64,000 nucleotides of DNA, taken from CAVQBP01 sp963723205 (lineage in GTDB: Bacteria; Bacteroidota; Ignavibacteria; Ignavibacteriales; Ignavibacteriaceae). Below the pieces are notes generated by a model. That model saw nothing but the letters and a program-made list of their open reading frames with translations, did not search any database and was not told the origin of the DNA. The stretch covers positions 1-64,000 of the forward strand of contig CAVRQC010000048.1 of assembly GCA_963723205.1 (NCBI GenBank). The letters run 5' to 3'. Below, one piece after another: positions 35,578 to 45,909 of the stretch; position 1 is the first letter of the stretch, and every line of letters begins with the position of its first letter. The position numbers and the translations under genes are program-made.

Positions 35578-37800
35578 ATGAGAATAATTTTTTTATCTAT
35601 TATAATTATAACCCGTACATACGTTGGGAATTATGCACAGTGGAATAATGCTCATCAAAACAAAACGGGAAAAGTATACGGCAAAATAATCGATAATGAA
35701 GGAAAACCTCTTCCTTATGTGAATGTCTACCTGTTAAATACACTTGAAGGAACGATGAGTGACGGGAAAGGATATTTTAATTTTATTTCCAGAAATAAAG
35801 GAAAAGCAGAACTGGTTGCAAGTTTAATAGGCTATAAAAAATATCAGGAAGAAATAAACCTTTCTCTTCCGCCTGATTCGATATTAATAGTATTATCTGC
35901 TTCGACAATTACAACCAAAGAAGTAATTGTTACTGCAAGTTCATTCAGTAATGAAAAAGAGAAAGGTGTTGTCTTAACTTCGATGGATGTGATAACAACT
36001 CCCGGCGGAGCAGCGGATATTTTCCAATCCTTAAAAACTCTTCCGGGATTAACACAAGTATCTGAAAGTGCAGAGCTTTATATTAGAGGAGGTGATCCGC
36101 TCGAAACTTTAGTTTTGCTCGATCAGGCAACAATAAATCATCCGTATACGTTTGAATCTGCTTACGGCGGTATATTTTCAAATATAAATACAAACTCAAT
36201 TAAGGGATTATATTTTTCAAGCGGAGGTTTTTCTGCAAAATACGGTAATGCTCTATCCGGGGTTCTTGAACTTAACACAAAGAATATTCCTGAATCAAAA
36301 GAGATTTCCCTTGGTATTTCTATGGCAAGTACCGAGCTAAACGGTGCTATACCTATATCAAATAATTTTGGGATAAGATTTAACGGAAGACAGAGTTTTA
36401 CAAAACCTATTTTCTGGTTAAACGGGAAAGCACGTGATTTTACATTCATGCCGGTATCCAAAGATTTCAATTCATCTTTAATTTACAATTATTCAAAAAC
36501 AGGCAGAATAAAATTCTATAATTATTTCGCAGAGGATAAAGAGGGTGTAAATGTAGCTATGCCGGGTTATATCGATGCTTTTAACGGGACTTCAAATGGG
36601 AGTTTTTATAATTTACAAATATCAGATATTCTTTTTGATAAAGTTATTACTAAAACAAGTCTTTCTTTTAATGAATATAAGAATAAATGGCTTCTCGGAA
36701 TTCTTGATTATAGGAGAACCGATAAAAATTATAAACTGCGTTCCGAATTTGAATATACATTAACTAAAGGAATGAAATTATCTGCTGGTTTTGAAATTGA
36801 AAAAAGAAATGCTGATTTTCTTGGTATAATTCCTAAAGAAGATTATAACCTGAGGAACGATGCTCCTTCCGAATTTTTAAATGCAAATTTTAATATTATC
36901 AGAGCCGGGAGTTATCTTGAAATTGAGTTAAATAATTTTCTTAATGCTGATGGACTTTTTCTTATAGCCGGAGGACGTGAAGATATCATTAAACCATTTA
37001 ATTTAAATTGGTTTGATCCAAGGATAAACCTTGGGTATAAGCTGGATAAAAAATCAACTTTAAATTTAGGATTCGGTATTTTCCATCAGTACCCTGATCC
37101 ACGGTTATATTCGGCTTCAGACGGAAATCCAAATTTAAAACCGATGAAGGCCGTTCATTATATTCTATCTTATGATTATAAATTAAATGAAAACAATAAT
37201 TTTAGAATTGAATCATATTACAAGAGTTATAAATACCTTCCCCTCGAGGATAAAGTTTTAAACTATAACAATAATGGCTACGGATTTGCCGAAGGGATCG
37301 ATTTTTTATATAAAGGAAATTTTCTGAAAAATGTTAACGGGTGGATTTCATATGGCTTCATAAATACTAAACGCAAATGGATGGATTATAAATATATTTG
37401 TTCAAGTGATTATAATATAACTCATAATTTATCTCTGGTTTTAAAATATAATATAACGCAAAGCATCCAGGTAGGATTAAATTACAAATATGCAACCGGG
37501 AAACCTTTTACACCGGTTATCGGAGCTAAATTCATTTCTTACCAAAATATATATGAACCTGTTTACGGAAACAATAATTCCGAAAGATTACCTTCATACC
37601 AAAGGCTTGACTTAAGAATTACCTACCTGACTCAACTGTTTAATAATTATTTTTCTATTTTCTATGTTGAAGGTTTAAACATTTTAAATATTAATAATAT
37701 TTTTGACTATAGTTATAATTTCGATTATTCGAATAAGAAGAAAGTTACAAGCTATTTCGGAAGAAGAATGTTAGTGTTGGGAATGATATTTAATTTATAA
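35578..37800 (+). CDS. TonB-dependent outer-membrane receptor with CarboxypepD-like N-domain
   Basis: A 740-residue outer-membrane receptor. After a signal peptide, residues about 30-110 form a carboxypeptidase-regulatory-like beta domain (GKVYGKIIDNEGKPLPYVNV). The plug domain follows, with PGGAADIFQSLKTLPGLT, YIRGGDPLETLVLLDQA and GFSAKYGNALSGVLEL. The rest is a beta-barrel rich in alternating aromatic strands, ending RRMLVLGMIFNL. It lacks the features of a SusC-type receptor and has no SusD neighbour. The ligand is unknown. Expression is probably controlled by the nearby winged-helix regulator through the 34724-34740 dyad. Confidence 0.88.
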   Translation: MRIIFLSIIIITRTYVGNYAQWNNAHQNKTGKVYGKIIDNEGKPLPYVNVYLLNTLEGTMSDGKGYFNFISRNKGKAELVASLIGYKKYQEEINLSLPPDSILIVLSASTITTKEVIVTASSFSNEKEKGVVLTSMDVITTPGGAADIFQSLKTLPGLTQVSESAELYIRGGDPLETLVLLDQATINHPYTFESAYGGIFSNINTNSIKGLYFSSGGFSAKYGNALSGVLELNTKNIPESKEISLGISMASTELNGAIPISNNFGIRFNGRQSFTKPIFWLNGKARDFTFMPVSKDFNSSLIYNYSKTGRIKFYNYFAEDKEGVNVAMPGYIDAFNGTSNGSFYNLQISDILFDKVITKTSLSFNEYKNKWLLGILDYRRTDKNYKLRSEFEYTLTKGMKLSAGFEIEKRNADFLGIIPKEDYNLRNDAPSEFLNANFNIIRAGSYLEIELNNFLNADGLFLIAGGREDIIKPFNLNWFDPRINLGYKLDKKSTLNLGFGIFHQYPDPRLYSASDGNPNLKPMKAVHYILSYDYKLNENNNFRIESYYKSYKYLPLEDKVLNYNNNGYGFAEGIDFLYKGNFLKNVNGWISYGFINTKRKWMDYKYICSSDYNITHNLSLVLKYNITQSIQVGLNYKYATGKPFTPVIGAKFISYQNIYEPVYGNNNSERLPSYQRLDLRITYLTQLFNNYFSIFYVEGLNILNINNIFDYSYNFDYSNKKKVTSYFGRRMLVLGMIFNL

Positions 37801-37868
37801 TATTTTATTCCCGGCGCTTTCAATTAATTATAAATTTTTTATTTTTGGGAATAAAAACAGGATTTCAA

Positions 37869-38231
37869 TTGGCTAAAAAAATCAGTTCTGCATCAATAAT
37901 CATTTCAGCTGGAAATAAGCCCAAAAAGATTGAAGAATTTATAGGAAGAGTAAATTCAGATACGGCAAGCATAAGTATAGCAAGGATGAAAAGTCCATCG
38001 GGCTGGACAGAACCAGCACAAAAACCCGAGTTCGATGAATATACTCTGGTATTAAAAGGAACTTTGACAGTAAAAACTGAAAATGAAACTTTTGATATTA
38101 ATGAAAATGAAGCTGTAATTATTTCTAAAAATGAATGGATTCAATATAGTACTCCCGGCCCGAATGGTGCTGAATATATTGCTGTGTGTTTACCGGCATT
38201 CTCACCCGATACTGTTCATAGAGAAGAATAA
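37869..38231 (+). CDS. Small cupin-domain protein
   Basis: About 120 residues forming one cupin barrel: PEFDEYTLVLKGTLTVKTEN is the first cupin motif, and NENEAVIISKNEWIQYSTPG the second, without the full His set of metal cupins. No ATG is available. I choose TTG at 37869-37871 because AGGA lies 6 nt upstream and the product then starts L(M)AKKISSAS. Another TTG at 37845 is possible. It may bind a small ligand or be a simple enzyme; no function is claimed. It ends 18 bp from the convergent hybrid kinase gene. Confidence 0.7.
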   Translation: MAKKISSASIIISAGNKPKKIEEFIGRVNSDTASISIARMKSPSGWTEPAQKPEFDEYTLVLKGTLTVKTENETFDINENEAVIISKNEWIQYSTPGPNGAEYIAVCLPAFSPDTVHREE

Positions 38232-38249
38232 AGTTTTCTTTAACTGCAA

Positions 38250-41200
38250 TTAATTAGCATTAAGTTTATTAGTTTCTTTTAATAACTTTTCAACCAAATC
38301 AATCAAGTCCTTTTTCATAAAAGGTTTTGACAAGTAATAAGAACACCCTCCATCAAGTAATTTCTCTTTATCACCATGAAGTGCATAGCCGGTGATTGCA
38401 ACAAAGGGGACATCATCATAATCATTGTTTGCCTTTATTTTTTTCATTACTTCGATTCCGCTTAAGCCATTTCCCAAATTTATATCCATTAAAACAATTG
38501 AATATTTCTTTTGCGCAGAAAGCTGAAGTGCTGTCTTATCATCCTTTGCGTATGCAACCTTACATATCTTTTTTAGATAGATTTTCACTACCTCTTTATT
38601 CATCTCATTATCTTCTACTAAAAGAATTTCAGGAAGATAATTATCATCTTTATCTTTTTTACTGTTATTGCTATTATTATTAGGTATATCAAAATCTCCG
38701 GATTTGTTGTTCTCAACATTAATTGCCGGCAGATAAATTGTAAACTGTGAGCCCATACCCAATTCACTCTCAATAGTTATATAACCGTTCAGTATACCTA
38801 TTATTTTTTTAGCTACTGTTAATCCCAATCCGTTTCCCTCAAAGTTTCTTGATTTACCTTCACTGGCCTGTCTGAAATCTTCAAAGATAACTTTTTGTTT
38901 TTCTTTTGATATTCCTATTCCCGTGTCAGATATTCTAATTGCACCATATATAATATTTCTCTCCAGGACCTTGTCTATCTCAACAGTAACACTGCCCTTC
39001 GAAGTGAATTTAATTGCATTATCAATAATATTATTAAGCGCCTGACTAAATAACCTGTCATCAGCTAAAACGCTTAAATTCTTACATTTAAAATCAAGTT
39101 TTAGAATTAATTTCTTTTCATTTAATTGATCGGTGAAATTATTAACAAGAGTATTTATCTTTTCAGTTACATCGATTTTCACATTATTAATATAAATTTG
39201 TTTTGATTCAAGCTGTGAGAATTCTAAAATTGATTCTAAAGTGGTCAATAATCTCTTACCGGATTTAATAAGCAGTTCTGCCATTTCTACATTGCTCGTA
39301 TCAGTTAATTGCTCTTTAAGAATTTGTGCGAATCCCAAAATTCCAACCATTGGGGTTCTCAGTTCATGACTCATATTGGCAAGAAAAACAGATTTTAATC
39401 TGTTCATTTCTTCAGCTTTTTCCTTTGAACGAATTAATTCAAACTCAACCTTTTTACGTTCTGTTATATCCTCCTGCATACCAAGGAAGTATATTATTTT
39501 CCCGTCAGGATCTTTTATAGGAGAAATTAAAGCTGATGCCCAATAAAATTCACCTGATTTCTTTTTATTTTGAAATTCTCCTATCCAGTCATTGCCGCCA
39601 GTTATAGTATCCCAGAGTTTTTTATATTCTTGAGGACGTTTTAATCCGGAAGATAAAATCCTGGGATTTTTTCCTACAACTTCTTTAATACAGTACCCGG
39701 TTACTTCTTCAAATTTAGGATTCACATATTCAATATTTCCCTCAACAGAAGTAATAACAACCGAAACAGGGCTTTGTTCAACAGCACGGGAAAGTTTCAG
39801 AATTTGTTCCTCAGCTTTCTTCATAAAAGTTATATCTTCAATTGAAGCAATAAAGATATTCTGATCGTAAAGCGGTATAATTGAACATGAAACAAATTTC
39901 CGTATCCCTTCTGAGGTTGAAATTCCTATATTATCGCATTTTAACTTTGAATTATCATTTAATTTAATACCGTTATTGAGTTTCTCCTTTAAGTGTTCTC
40001 TCTGATTACCATTTATTACGGTTGTATCTATTAGCTGGTTAAAAGAAATTATTTGTCCCTTAGAAAAACCGAATATTTCTTCAAATTTATTATTGATCAA
40101 TATTATTTCATTTGTTTCAATGCTTGAGACTACCAGGCCTGTCTGAATATTTTTAAGAACCATCTCAATAAATTCATTCCGTTCACTCAATTGTTGTTCA
40201 GCTATTTTCTTTTCAGTAATGTCCCTGGCTACAACATCGAAACCGACAACCTTACCATCTTCGATTATTGTATTGGTACTTTGAGCAAACCATATAATTT
40301 TTCCGGATTTTGATTTAAATGGGTATTCGATATAAGTGGTTTTTTCTTTACTTAAATATTGCCGCACAAACTTCATTTTACATAAATTTCTATATTCCGG
40401 TAATAACAGATCCAAGAAGTATATATTGATAAGTTCTTCTTCAGAATATTCTGAAACTTTTAAAGCTGCAGCATTAGCATATTTATACCGCCAATTAATA
40501 TCCAAGCCGAAAATAAGGTCTGAAGCATTTTCTACTACATCCCGATACTTTTTCTCGGAATCCAATAAAGCATTTTCAGCAAAAGAACTTTCAGTTACAT
40601 CATGAAATACCAGCACGAATCCATCAATATTAGACTTTTCATCTTTAATGGAATATATGCTGGATTCTACAATACTAAATTCATTTTCATTATAAGATAT
40701 TGTGATGCTGGAAGGGAAATTATTTGTATATCCATTAGCAATTATTTCTTTGATAGCATTATCAGCAGCATTATATGTTTCTTTATTTTCAATATTAAAT
40801 GCATCAAGGACATACTTGCCAACTGCTTTGTTACATTTACAGATTGTTAAGTTTACTGCTGCAGGATTCATGTAATTTATATTACCTTTATTGTCCGTAG
40901 CAATAACGGCATCTGCAATGCTATTCAGTGTAATGGATAACCTCTTTTCATTATCCCGGAGTTTTTTCTCCATATTATGTTTATATAGAGCAATTTCTAT
41001 CGATGTATGGAGTTCTCTTTCCTCAAATGGCTTAACTATATAACCATAGGGTTCAGTAATTTTTGCTCTTTGTAAGGTATTAGAATCGGTAAATGCAGTC
41101 AGAAAAATTATTGGAATATCAATTATTTCTTTAATTTTTTCGGCAGTTTCCACTCCATCAATTTGCCCTTTAATATTAATATCCATCAATATTAAATCCG

Positions 41201-41339
41201 GCTTTTGTGAAACAGTAATATTTATAGCATCTGCACCAGAAGAAACAATACCGCAGATCGAATATCCTAAATCGATAAGTCTGCTTTCCAATTCAAGGGC
41301 TACAATAGATTCATCTTCTACAATTAATATATTTGCCAT
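38250..41339 (-). CDS. Hybrid sensor histidine kinase with N- and C-terminal receiver domains and four PAS domains
   Basis: A 1029-residue soluble signalling protein without membrane segments. Order: receiver 1 (residues 1-118, phospho-acceptor D53, VKPF at 102-105); PAS 1 (about 130-250); PAS 2 (265-380); PAS 3 (388-505); PAS 4 (518-630); HisKA with H658 in ANMSHELRTP; HATPase with NNIIDNAIKFT, SDTGIGI and NGLGLTVAKKI; receiver 2 (903-1022, D952 in IVLMDINLG, KPF near 1012). The N-terminal receiver suggests the kinase itself is switched by an upstream partner, with several PAS inputs. Its output is unknown, since no DNA-binding domain or cognate regulator is adjacent. Confidence 0.92.
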   Translation of the reverse strand: MANILIVEDESIVALELESRLIDLGYSICGIVSSGADAINITVSQKPDLILMDINIKGQIDGVETAEKIKEIIDIPIIFLTAFTDSNTLQRAKITEPYGYIVKPFEERELHTSIEIALYKHNMEKKLRDNEKRLSITLNSIADAVIATDNKGNINYMNPAAVNLTICKCNKAVGKYVLDAFNIENKETYNAADNAIKEIIANGYTNNFPSSITISYNENEFSIVESSIYSIKDEKSNIDGFVLVFHDVTESSFAENALLDSEKKYRDVVENASDLIFGLDINWRYKYANAAALKVSEYSEEELINIYFLDLLLPEYRNLCKMKFVRQYLSKEKTTYIEYPFKSKSGKIIWFAQSTNTIIEDGKVVGFDVVARDITEKKIAEQQLSERNEFIEMVLKNIQTGLVVSSIETNEIILINNKFEEIFGFSKGQIISFNQLIDTTVINGNQREHLKEKLNNGIKLNDNSKLKCDNIGISTSEGIRKFVSCSIIPLYDQNIFIASIEDITFMKKAEEQILKLSRAVEQSPVSVVITSVEGNIEYVNPKFEEVTGYCIKEVVGKNPRILSSGLKRPQEYKKLWDTITGGNDWIGEFQNKKKSGEFYWASALISPIKDPDGKIIYFLGMQEDITERKKVEFELIRSKEKAEEMNRLKSVFLANMSHELRTPMVGILGFAQILKEQLTDTSNVEMAELLIKSGKRLLTTLESILEFSQLESKQIYINNVKIDVTEKINTLVNNFTDQLNEKKLILKLDFKCKNLSVLADDRLFSQALNNIIDNAIKFTSKGSVTVEIDKVLERNIIYGAIRISDTGIGISKEKQKVIFEDFRQASEGKSRNFEGNGLGLTVAKKIIGILNGYITIESELGMGSQFTIYLPAINVENNKSGDFDIPNNNSNNSKKDKDDNYLPEILLVEDNEMNKEVVKIYLKKICKVAYAKDDKTALQLSAQKKYSIVLMDINLGNGLSGIEVMKKIKANNDYDDVPFVAITGYALHGDKEKLLDGGCSYYLSKPFMKKDLIDLVEKLLKETNKLNAN

Positions 41340-41773
41340 ATTATTTATTTGTTCATACTTCTTTACATTTTATTACCGAAACCTGTTCTTTTTCCAAATT
41401 CAGAATTAATAAATATTTTTCCATTTCAGCAGGTTTAAGTTCAAAATCCTTTAGTGCATTTGGAAATTTTTTTAAAAAACAGGGGACAAAAAAGAAAAAA
41501 TATTAATAGATTCTTCAAAGTGAACGGTCTATCTATTAATAAATTCATAATGTAACTTTTTTTGATTAATACTTATTACAGTAAAATGAATAATCCCCTC
41601 CGGTATTAATCTTTACCTCTTGAGTGGACTTTCTAGTCATATTATCGAGATTTTCGGAAAATTATTAACAGATAATATAGATTTTACAAATTATCTTGAC
41701 TGAATGGATTAATTGCAAAAAGCTTGAGAAGTATGAATAAATCAACAAAATAAACGATAAAGGTTAATTTTAT
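41340..41773. promoter_or_regulatory. Intergenic region upstream of the hybrid kinase
   Basis: A 434-bp gap without a convincing gene. It must contain the kinase promoter (minus strand). A 23-codon minus-strand frame (41353-41424, MEKYLLILNLEKEQ...) ends just before the kinase start and might be a leader peptide or old gene remnant, but nothing beyond its open frame supports it. Confidence 0.3.
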
Positions 41774-41807
41774 AAAAAAACCCCAACTTTCATATAAAAT
41801 TGGGGTT
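41774..41807 (-). terminator. Rho-independent terminator after the FG-GAP gene
   Basis: AACCCCAA (41779-41786) pairs with TTGGGGTT (41800-41807). Read on the minus strand, the stem is followed by a run of seven U (41774-41780 is all A on the plus strand). It lies 28 bp past the stop of the 1075-aa gene. Confidence 0.85.
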
Positions 41808-41834
41808 ATTCGGAGAAATGTTTTTTAGTATTTG

Positions 41835-44800
41835 CTATTTCAACAAAACAAATTTCTTAGTTGAAATAAATTCGCCTGCTTGAATCCTGTAGAAGTATAC
41901 CCCGCTAGCAATCCCGATTCCATTAAATCGGACTTTATGTGTTCCGGGTAATTCCTGCTTATTTACAAGAGTTTTCACTTCCCTTCCCAGAATATCATAT
42001 ACCTTTAATGAAACGAATCTCGATTGCGGAATTGTATATTCTATTGTTGTTGTTGGGTTAAACGGATTCGGGTAATTCTGGCTCAAATTAAACGATAACG
42101 GTACGCTGCCTTCATCTTCAATTCCAGTTGTGCCACCGGAATAATTCAATACTTTCCATCCGATATTATTATCCTCATGTATTTCATCTATATTATTTTC
42201 CGGATCTAATACTGCATAGATTTTCGGGTAATGCGGCAAGTCATTTGGAATTTTCCAATCAAAGCTGATGACAGTATTTCCTCTTTGAGGTATATAATCA
42301 CTTGTAGTGAATTCACTTTTATTATCTGTGCTTTGAATTAAAGTTCCCCCGTTATTGGGATCTCCAATATAAAACCTGGCATTAACCGGGCCGGTAGTAT
42401 TAACCAGACTGAAGTTATGTATTCTTAAATTCACAGTAATTACATCACCGGGATTCGGAGTATCATTGCTGAAAAGTATTTCTTTAGTCTGCTGAAGCTT
42501 AGTTGCAGATAGATTGCCGCCCTTAAAGTTATCCAGTCTCCATGGTAGTATTAAAGCCGGATCAGATTTGTGTCCATACATCTCCTGCCACCAGGTTTCC
42601 GGTTGTCCGGGACCTGCAGCAGACGGACGAACTGAATAATCCAGTACAAGAGCTCCCGATGTTGACCAGTATGAATACGGTTTAATAGAATAGTAGTCTT
42701 CGCCTATACTCGGATCAACCGGCCCTAAGTGTACATCCAGCCCTCTTGTATATGTAGCTTTGCTGGTTTGTGTTGATATGGATTCACTTGAGTAATCACC
42801 GCTTAATTTAATTTTATGAACAAGCTTAAAAGGAAGCGAGAAAGTTACTTCTCCTCCAACACTCCAATGTGATTTATGTGTTGTAGTTGTTTCTGTTGAA
42901 TTAGTGTTCTCAAGAGACCAGGCATAGCTAAATGCTGTATTATTATCTACACTTATTGCTGCCGACTTTGAGTCCCATTTTACTACTTGTGACAGGAATG
43001 AATTATCAAGCGGATCTCCAATTTCCGGGTACGAAAGAATATTGTCTACTTCATGATTCGGTAAATATTGATCAGCCTCAGGACTTTTACTCGGGAACCA
43101 TGCTTTTGTAGTAAATTTAGGGGTAACAACTAATGTGTAACCTTGTGTTTCATCATTTGCGATTATCGGATATTCCCAAATATCATAATTTGTTATAACG
43201 GCATATATATAATCGTCGTTACCTGCAGTTATTGTTTCAGTAACTTTTGTGGTATGAGTATTTATTTTCTGTTTAGAAAAGTCTTGTCCGTACTCTCCTT
43301 TTATTTTATATTCAACGCCGGTTTTTATTATCGGAATTTTAAATCCTCCGCTGACTTCCGCACCGATTGTCCAGCTGCTATGATGCTCTGTTTCGACAGA
43401 AATTTCCGATTCTGAAGATGAATAAAATTCAGAATAGAACTGGCTATCATTCCCATCATAACTTTTATTTACATCAAATGTTGAATCATTAAAAACATCG
43501 AAGTGTGTTGGAGGTGCATTTAAAATTACCATCGGCTGAACGATATCCGTTATACTATAGTAAGAAGGGGCTCCCAATCTTATTCCGCCGCCGTCAAAAT
43601 CTCCTGCCGTTATAGCCCAATAAAAACTTCTGGGACCTTGAGTGGAATCAATCCTCATTGTTGCTCTTTTATTCAATGCAATTATATCTCCTGAGGCATC
43701 AATATTTGGTTCAAAGACAGTTACATCAAAGGTTGTATAGCTGGGTCCGCTATCAGGTTGATGAAATTGTGTTGATGCAGAAATAATTTCCGGATTCCAT
43801 ACTGAATCTGTTGTGCTGGCATCTAAATCTGCAAGGACCAAATTTGTATGTATTCTGTCACTGGACCCGTAATCACCGCTTGTGTAACCCTGGATGGCTA
43901 ACGTAGTATCAATATCATATATTCTTAATCTTCCATCGCCATTAATTACAATTTCATCCTTGCCGTCATTGTTTATATCACCGGTAATTAAGTTTATTGC
44001 AAGCGTACTTGTTCCTAAGGTTTGAAATACATCTTTTAAATTGTTTTTATCAACTTTAATAGTATCTAAATTAGATGTAACATAGGCAGGAAGCAATTTG
44101 TTATAGGTTTCCGAACTATTATTGTAAAGTACAAAATCAATCACAAACTGGTCAAGAGTATTATCTTTAAAATCGCCGGCTGCAACTAATAAATCATTTA
44201 TACGGTAACTGGAATGATTAAAATCTGCAGCAGTATAAAAATCGTCTTTATTTGCCTTAGGCACTAAAGTAAAGCTGCCGTTGTCTTCAACATAATCATA
44301 AACTTTTGTGGAAATGTTCCAATTGCTTTCACTATGTTCAGTATAATTAACTAAAACAATTTCATCTCTGCCGTCACCGTCAAAATCACCAGCTGCTACA
44401 TCATAAATTCCGGAATTATTTAATGAAGGATCATTGTACACATCTGCAATTGAAGCTTTCTGAACCGGCATCAAAGTATTTGGATCAACATCAAAAACTC
44501 TTATTTCTATGTCGCCGTCTTTATTCCAAAAAGCTAAGGCGAATTCCGGTTCGGGATCACCGTCAAAAAATCCTTTTATCAATTTGAATTTATTAGTTGA
44601 AACACCGGGAGTATAATGAAGCACGTTTGTAAGCGTCAATGAATTTTCATCATTCCATGTAAATGAGGTTTTGTCGATGTTTTTGGGAACAACAATATTA
44701 ATTGAACTATCTTTTGCTTCCCAGGCGGCAATTATATTATCATATCCATCACCGTTAAAATCCCCCGATATAGCACCAAATGTTGTTCCCGGATAATAAC

Positions 44801-45062
44801 CATTTTCTGCGGTTCCCAGATTACCTGAGTAAACCCCTCTTGCTGCCGAATCCAGGATGTATTGCCCTGAATTTCCGAAATAGTCTAGAACCTGGTGCTT
44901 TGCCACATAACCATCATTAGTATTTCGCCAGAAAAGAGTTAACTCATCAGATGTCCCCATGTTATAATGCCCTTGCAAAGGATCCTGGGGCGTTTGGTTT
45001 TGGCTTAATAAATTTATACTCAAGAAAAAAGTTATGGCGGCACTATATAGCAGAGTTTTCAT
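41835..45062 (-). CDS. T9SS-secreted FG-GAP propeller protein with two hairpin repeats reminiscent of beta-pore-forming toxins
   Basis: A 1075-residue protein with signal peptide (1-20). VCBS/FG-GAP calcium-binding propeller repeats span about 90-500 (AGDFDGDGRDEI, TGDINNDGKDEI, AGDFDGGG). Two related segments follow at about 546-615 and 718-775. Each has a Ser/Thr/His-rich strand, then SSWTIGAEVSGGFKIP or SHWSVGGEVTFSLPFK, then a K-I-K-x-G-x-Y strand and another Ser/Thr-rich strand (QKINTHTTKVTET; SISTQTSKATYT). The pattern resembles insertion hairpins of aerolysin/ETX-MTX2-type toxins, by pattern only. A CARDB-like domain (868-970) and a T9SS sorting domain (990-1075) complete it. AGAAGGG precedes the ATG. 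Exported; true role unknown. Confidence 0.8.
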   Translation of the reverse strand: MKTLLYSAAITFFLSINLLSQNQTPQDPLQGHYNMGTSDELTLFWRNTNDGYVAKHQVLDYFGNSGQYILDSAARGVYSGNLGTAENGYYPGTTFGAISGDFNGDGYDNIIAAWEAKDSSINIVVPKNIDKTSFTWNDENSLTLTNVLHYTPGVSTNKFKLIKGFFDGDPEPEFALAFWNKDGDIEIRVFDVDPNTLMPVQKASIADVYNDPSLNNSGIYDVAAGDFDGDGRDEIVLVNYTEHSESNWNISTKVYDYVEDNGSFTLVPKANKDDFYTAADFNHSSYRINDLLVAAGDFKDNTLDQFVIDFVLYNNSSETYNKLLPAYVTSNLDTIKVDKNNLKDVFQTLGTSTLAINLITGDINNDGKDEIVINGDGRLRIYDIDTTLAIQGYTSGDYGSSDRIHTNLVLADLDASTTDSVWNPEIISASTQFHQPDSGPSYTTFDVTVFEPNIDASGDIIALNKRATMRIDSTQGPRSFYWAITAGDFDGGGIRLGAPSYYSITDIVQPMVILNAPPTHFDVFNDSTFDVNKSYDGNDSQFYSEFYSSSESEISVETEHHSSWTIGAEVSGGFKIPIIKTGVEYKIKGEYGQDFSKQKINTHTTKVTETITAGNDDYIYAVITNYDIWEYPIIANDETQGYTLVVTPKFTTKAWFPSKSPEADQYLPNHEVDNILSYPEIGDPLDNSFLSQVVKWDSKSAAISVDNNTAFSYAWSLENTNSTETTTTHKSHWSVGGEVTFSLPFKLVHKIKLSGDYSSESISTQTSKATYTRGLDVHLGPVDPSIGEDYYSIKPYSYWSTSGALVLDYSVRPSAAGPGQPETWWQEMYGHKSDPALILPWRLDNFKGGNLSATKLQQTKEILFSNDTPNPGDVITVNLRIHNFSLVNTTGPVNARFYIGDPNNGGTLIQSTDNKSEFTTSDYIPQRGNTVISFDWKIPNDLPHYPKIYAVLDPENNIDEIHEDNNIGWKVLNYSGGTTGIEDEGSVPLSFNLSQNYPNPFNPTTTIEYTIPQSRFVSLKVYDILGREVKTLVNKQELPGTHKVRFNGIGIASGVYFYRIQAGEFISTKKFVLLK

Positions 45063-45219
45063 GACTACCCTTCTTTGTTACTGAATTTATAAATTGAAAA
45101 GTGATTACTAGAGATTGGAGTGAAATAATAATAAGGATTACCAATTAAAAAAGAAACTTCAATATGTTTATTGTGATTCATAATACAGTTAGATATAATC
45201 AGTTTTAGTTTTCAGAATT

Positions 45220-45250
45220 AAAATCCCGGTACTTAAAATGCCGGGATTTT
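45220..45250 (-). terminator. Stem-loop terminator after the PA-like gene
   Basis: AAAATCCCGG (45220-45229) pairs with CCGGGATTTT (45241-45250) over an 11-nt loop, 11 bp past the stop of the frame at 45262. On the minus strand it is followed by the U-rich TTTTAATTCTG (the last part of the stem included). A plausible intrinsic terminator. Confidence 0.7.
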
Positions 45251-45261
45251 CAAATTTTTCT

Positions 45262-45909
45262 TTATTTCAGCAGCAGGAGCTTTTTGGTTGCAATAAATTT
45301 TCCGGCCTCTATTCTGTAGAAATAAACTCCGCTTGCAAGATTGCCTGCATTAAAATTAATTTTGTAATTACCAGATGATTTAACTTCATTTACCAGGCTT
45401 GCAACTTCCCTTCCCAGAATATCATAAACCTTTAATGTTACATGAGAAGTTTCAGGTAATTTAAATTCTATTGTTGTTGTCGGATTAAATGGATTAGGAT
45501 AATTCTGCTCTAAAGTGTATTGATTTGGAAGTTGAGAAAACTGTTTTTCTGTTTTAACATCTGTTGGGATTGCGGACAACTGGACATCGCCATACAAATA
45601 ACCGTCATTAGAGTTTATCGAAAAATCCTTAACAGTATAAACACCATCACCCTGGTATGTCGTCTTATCAAAACGCCAGTAGCCAATCAAACCACTATCA
45701 GCGGAGGTATAATAATTGGTGGTAAGCGTGTCATTATAGGTTTTGGCTATTTCTTCAGCGCTGCGGGCTTTATTCCAGACGCTGCACTTCATCAATAACA
45801 CCGTTAAAAAATTGAGCGTCCGATTGTCTTCCTCCAATCCTGAAATCATTCTGAGTGGTGGTAAGATCACCAACTGCACCGGTTGATGCAGCGGTATGGA
45901 AAAGAACAC
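45262..45909 (-). CDS. PA-like protein, piece 4: end of LamG and T9SS sorting domain
   Basis: Real coding begins at VWNKARSAEEIAKTYND (about residue 45); the earlier part of this frame is a shadow of piece 3. GLIGYWRFD closes the LamG domain. The last 85 residues are a typical T9SS C-terminal domain with NYPNPFNPTTTIEF, KVYDILGREVASLV and ASGVYFYRIEAG, ending KKLLLLK. This places the product outside the outer membrane if ever made. Confidence 0.7.
   Translation of the reverse strand: MFFSIPLHQPVQLVILPPLRMISGLEEDNRTLNFLTVLLMKCSVWNKARSAEEIAKTYNDTLTTNYYTSADSGLIGYWRFDKTTYQGDGVYTVKDFSINSNDGYLYGDVQLSAIPTDVKTEKQFSQLPNQYTLEQNYPNPFNPTTTIEFKLPETSHVTLKVYDILGREVASLVNEVKSSGNYKINFNAGNLASGVYFYRIEAGKFIATKKLLLLK

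Noticed and set aside
41353..41424. 23-codon minus-strand frame just before the hybrid kinase
   Set aside because: It could be a leader peptide, but an open frame this short is expected by chance and no ribosome site or regulatory feature supports it.
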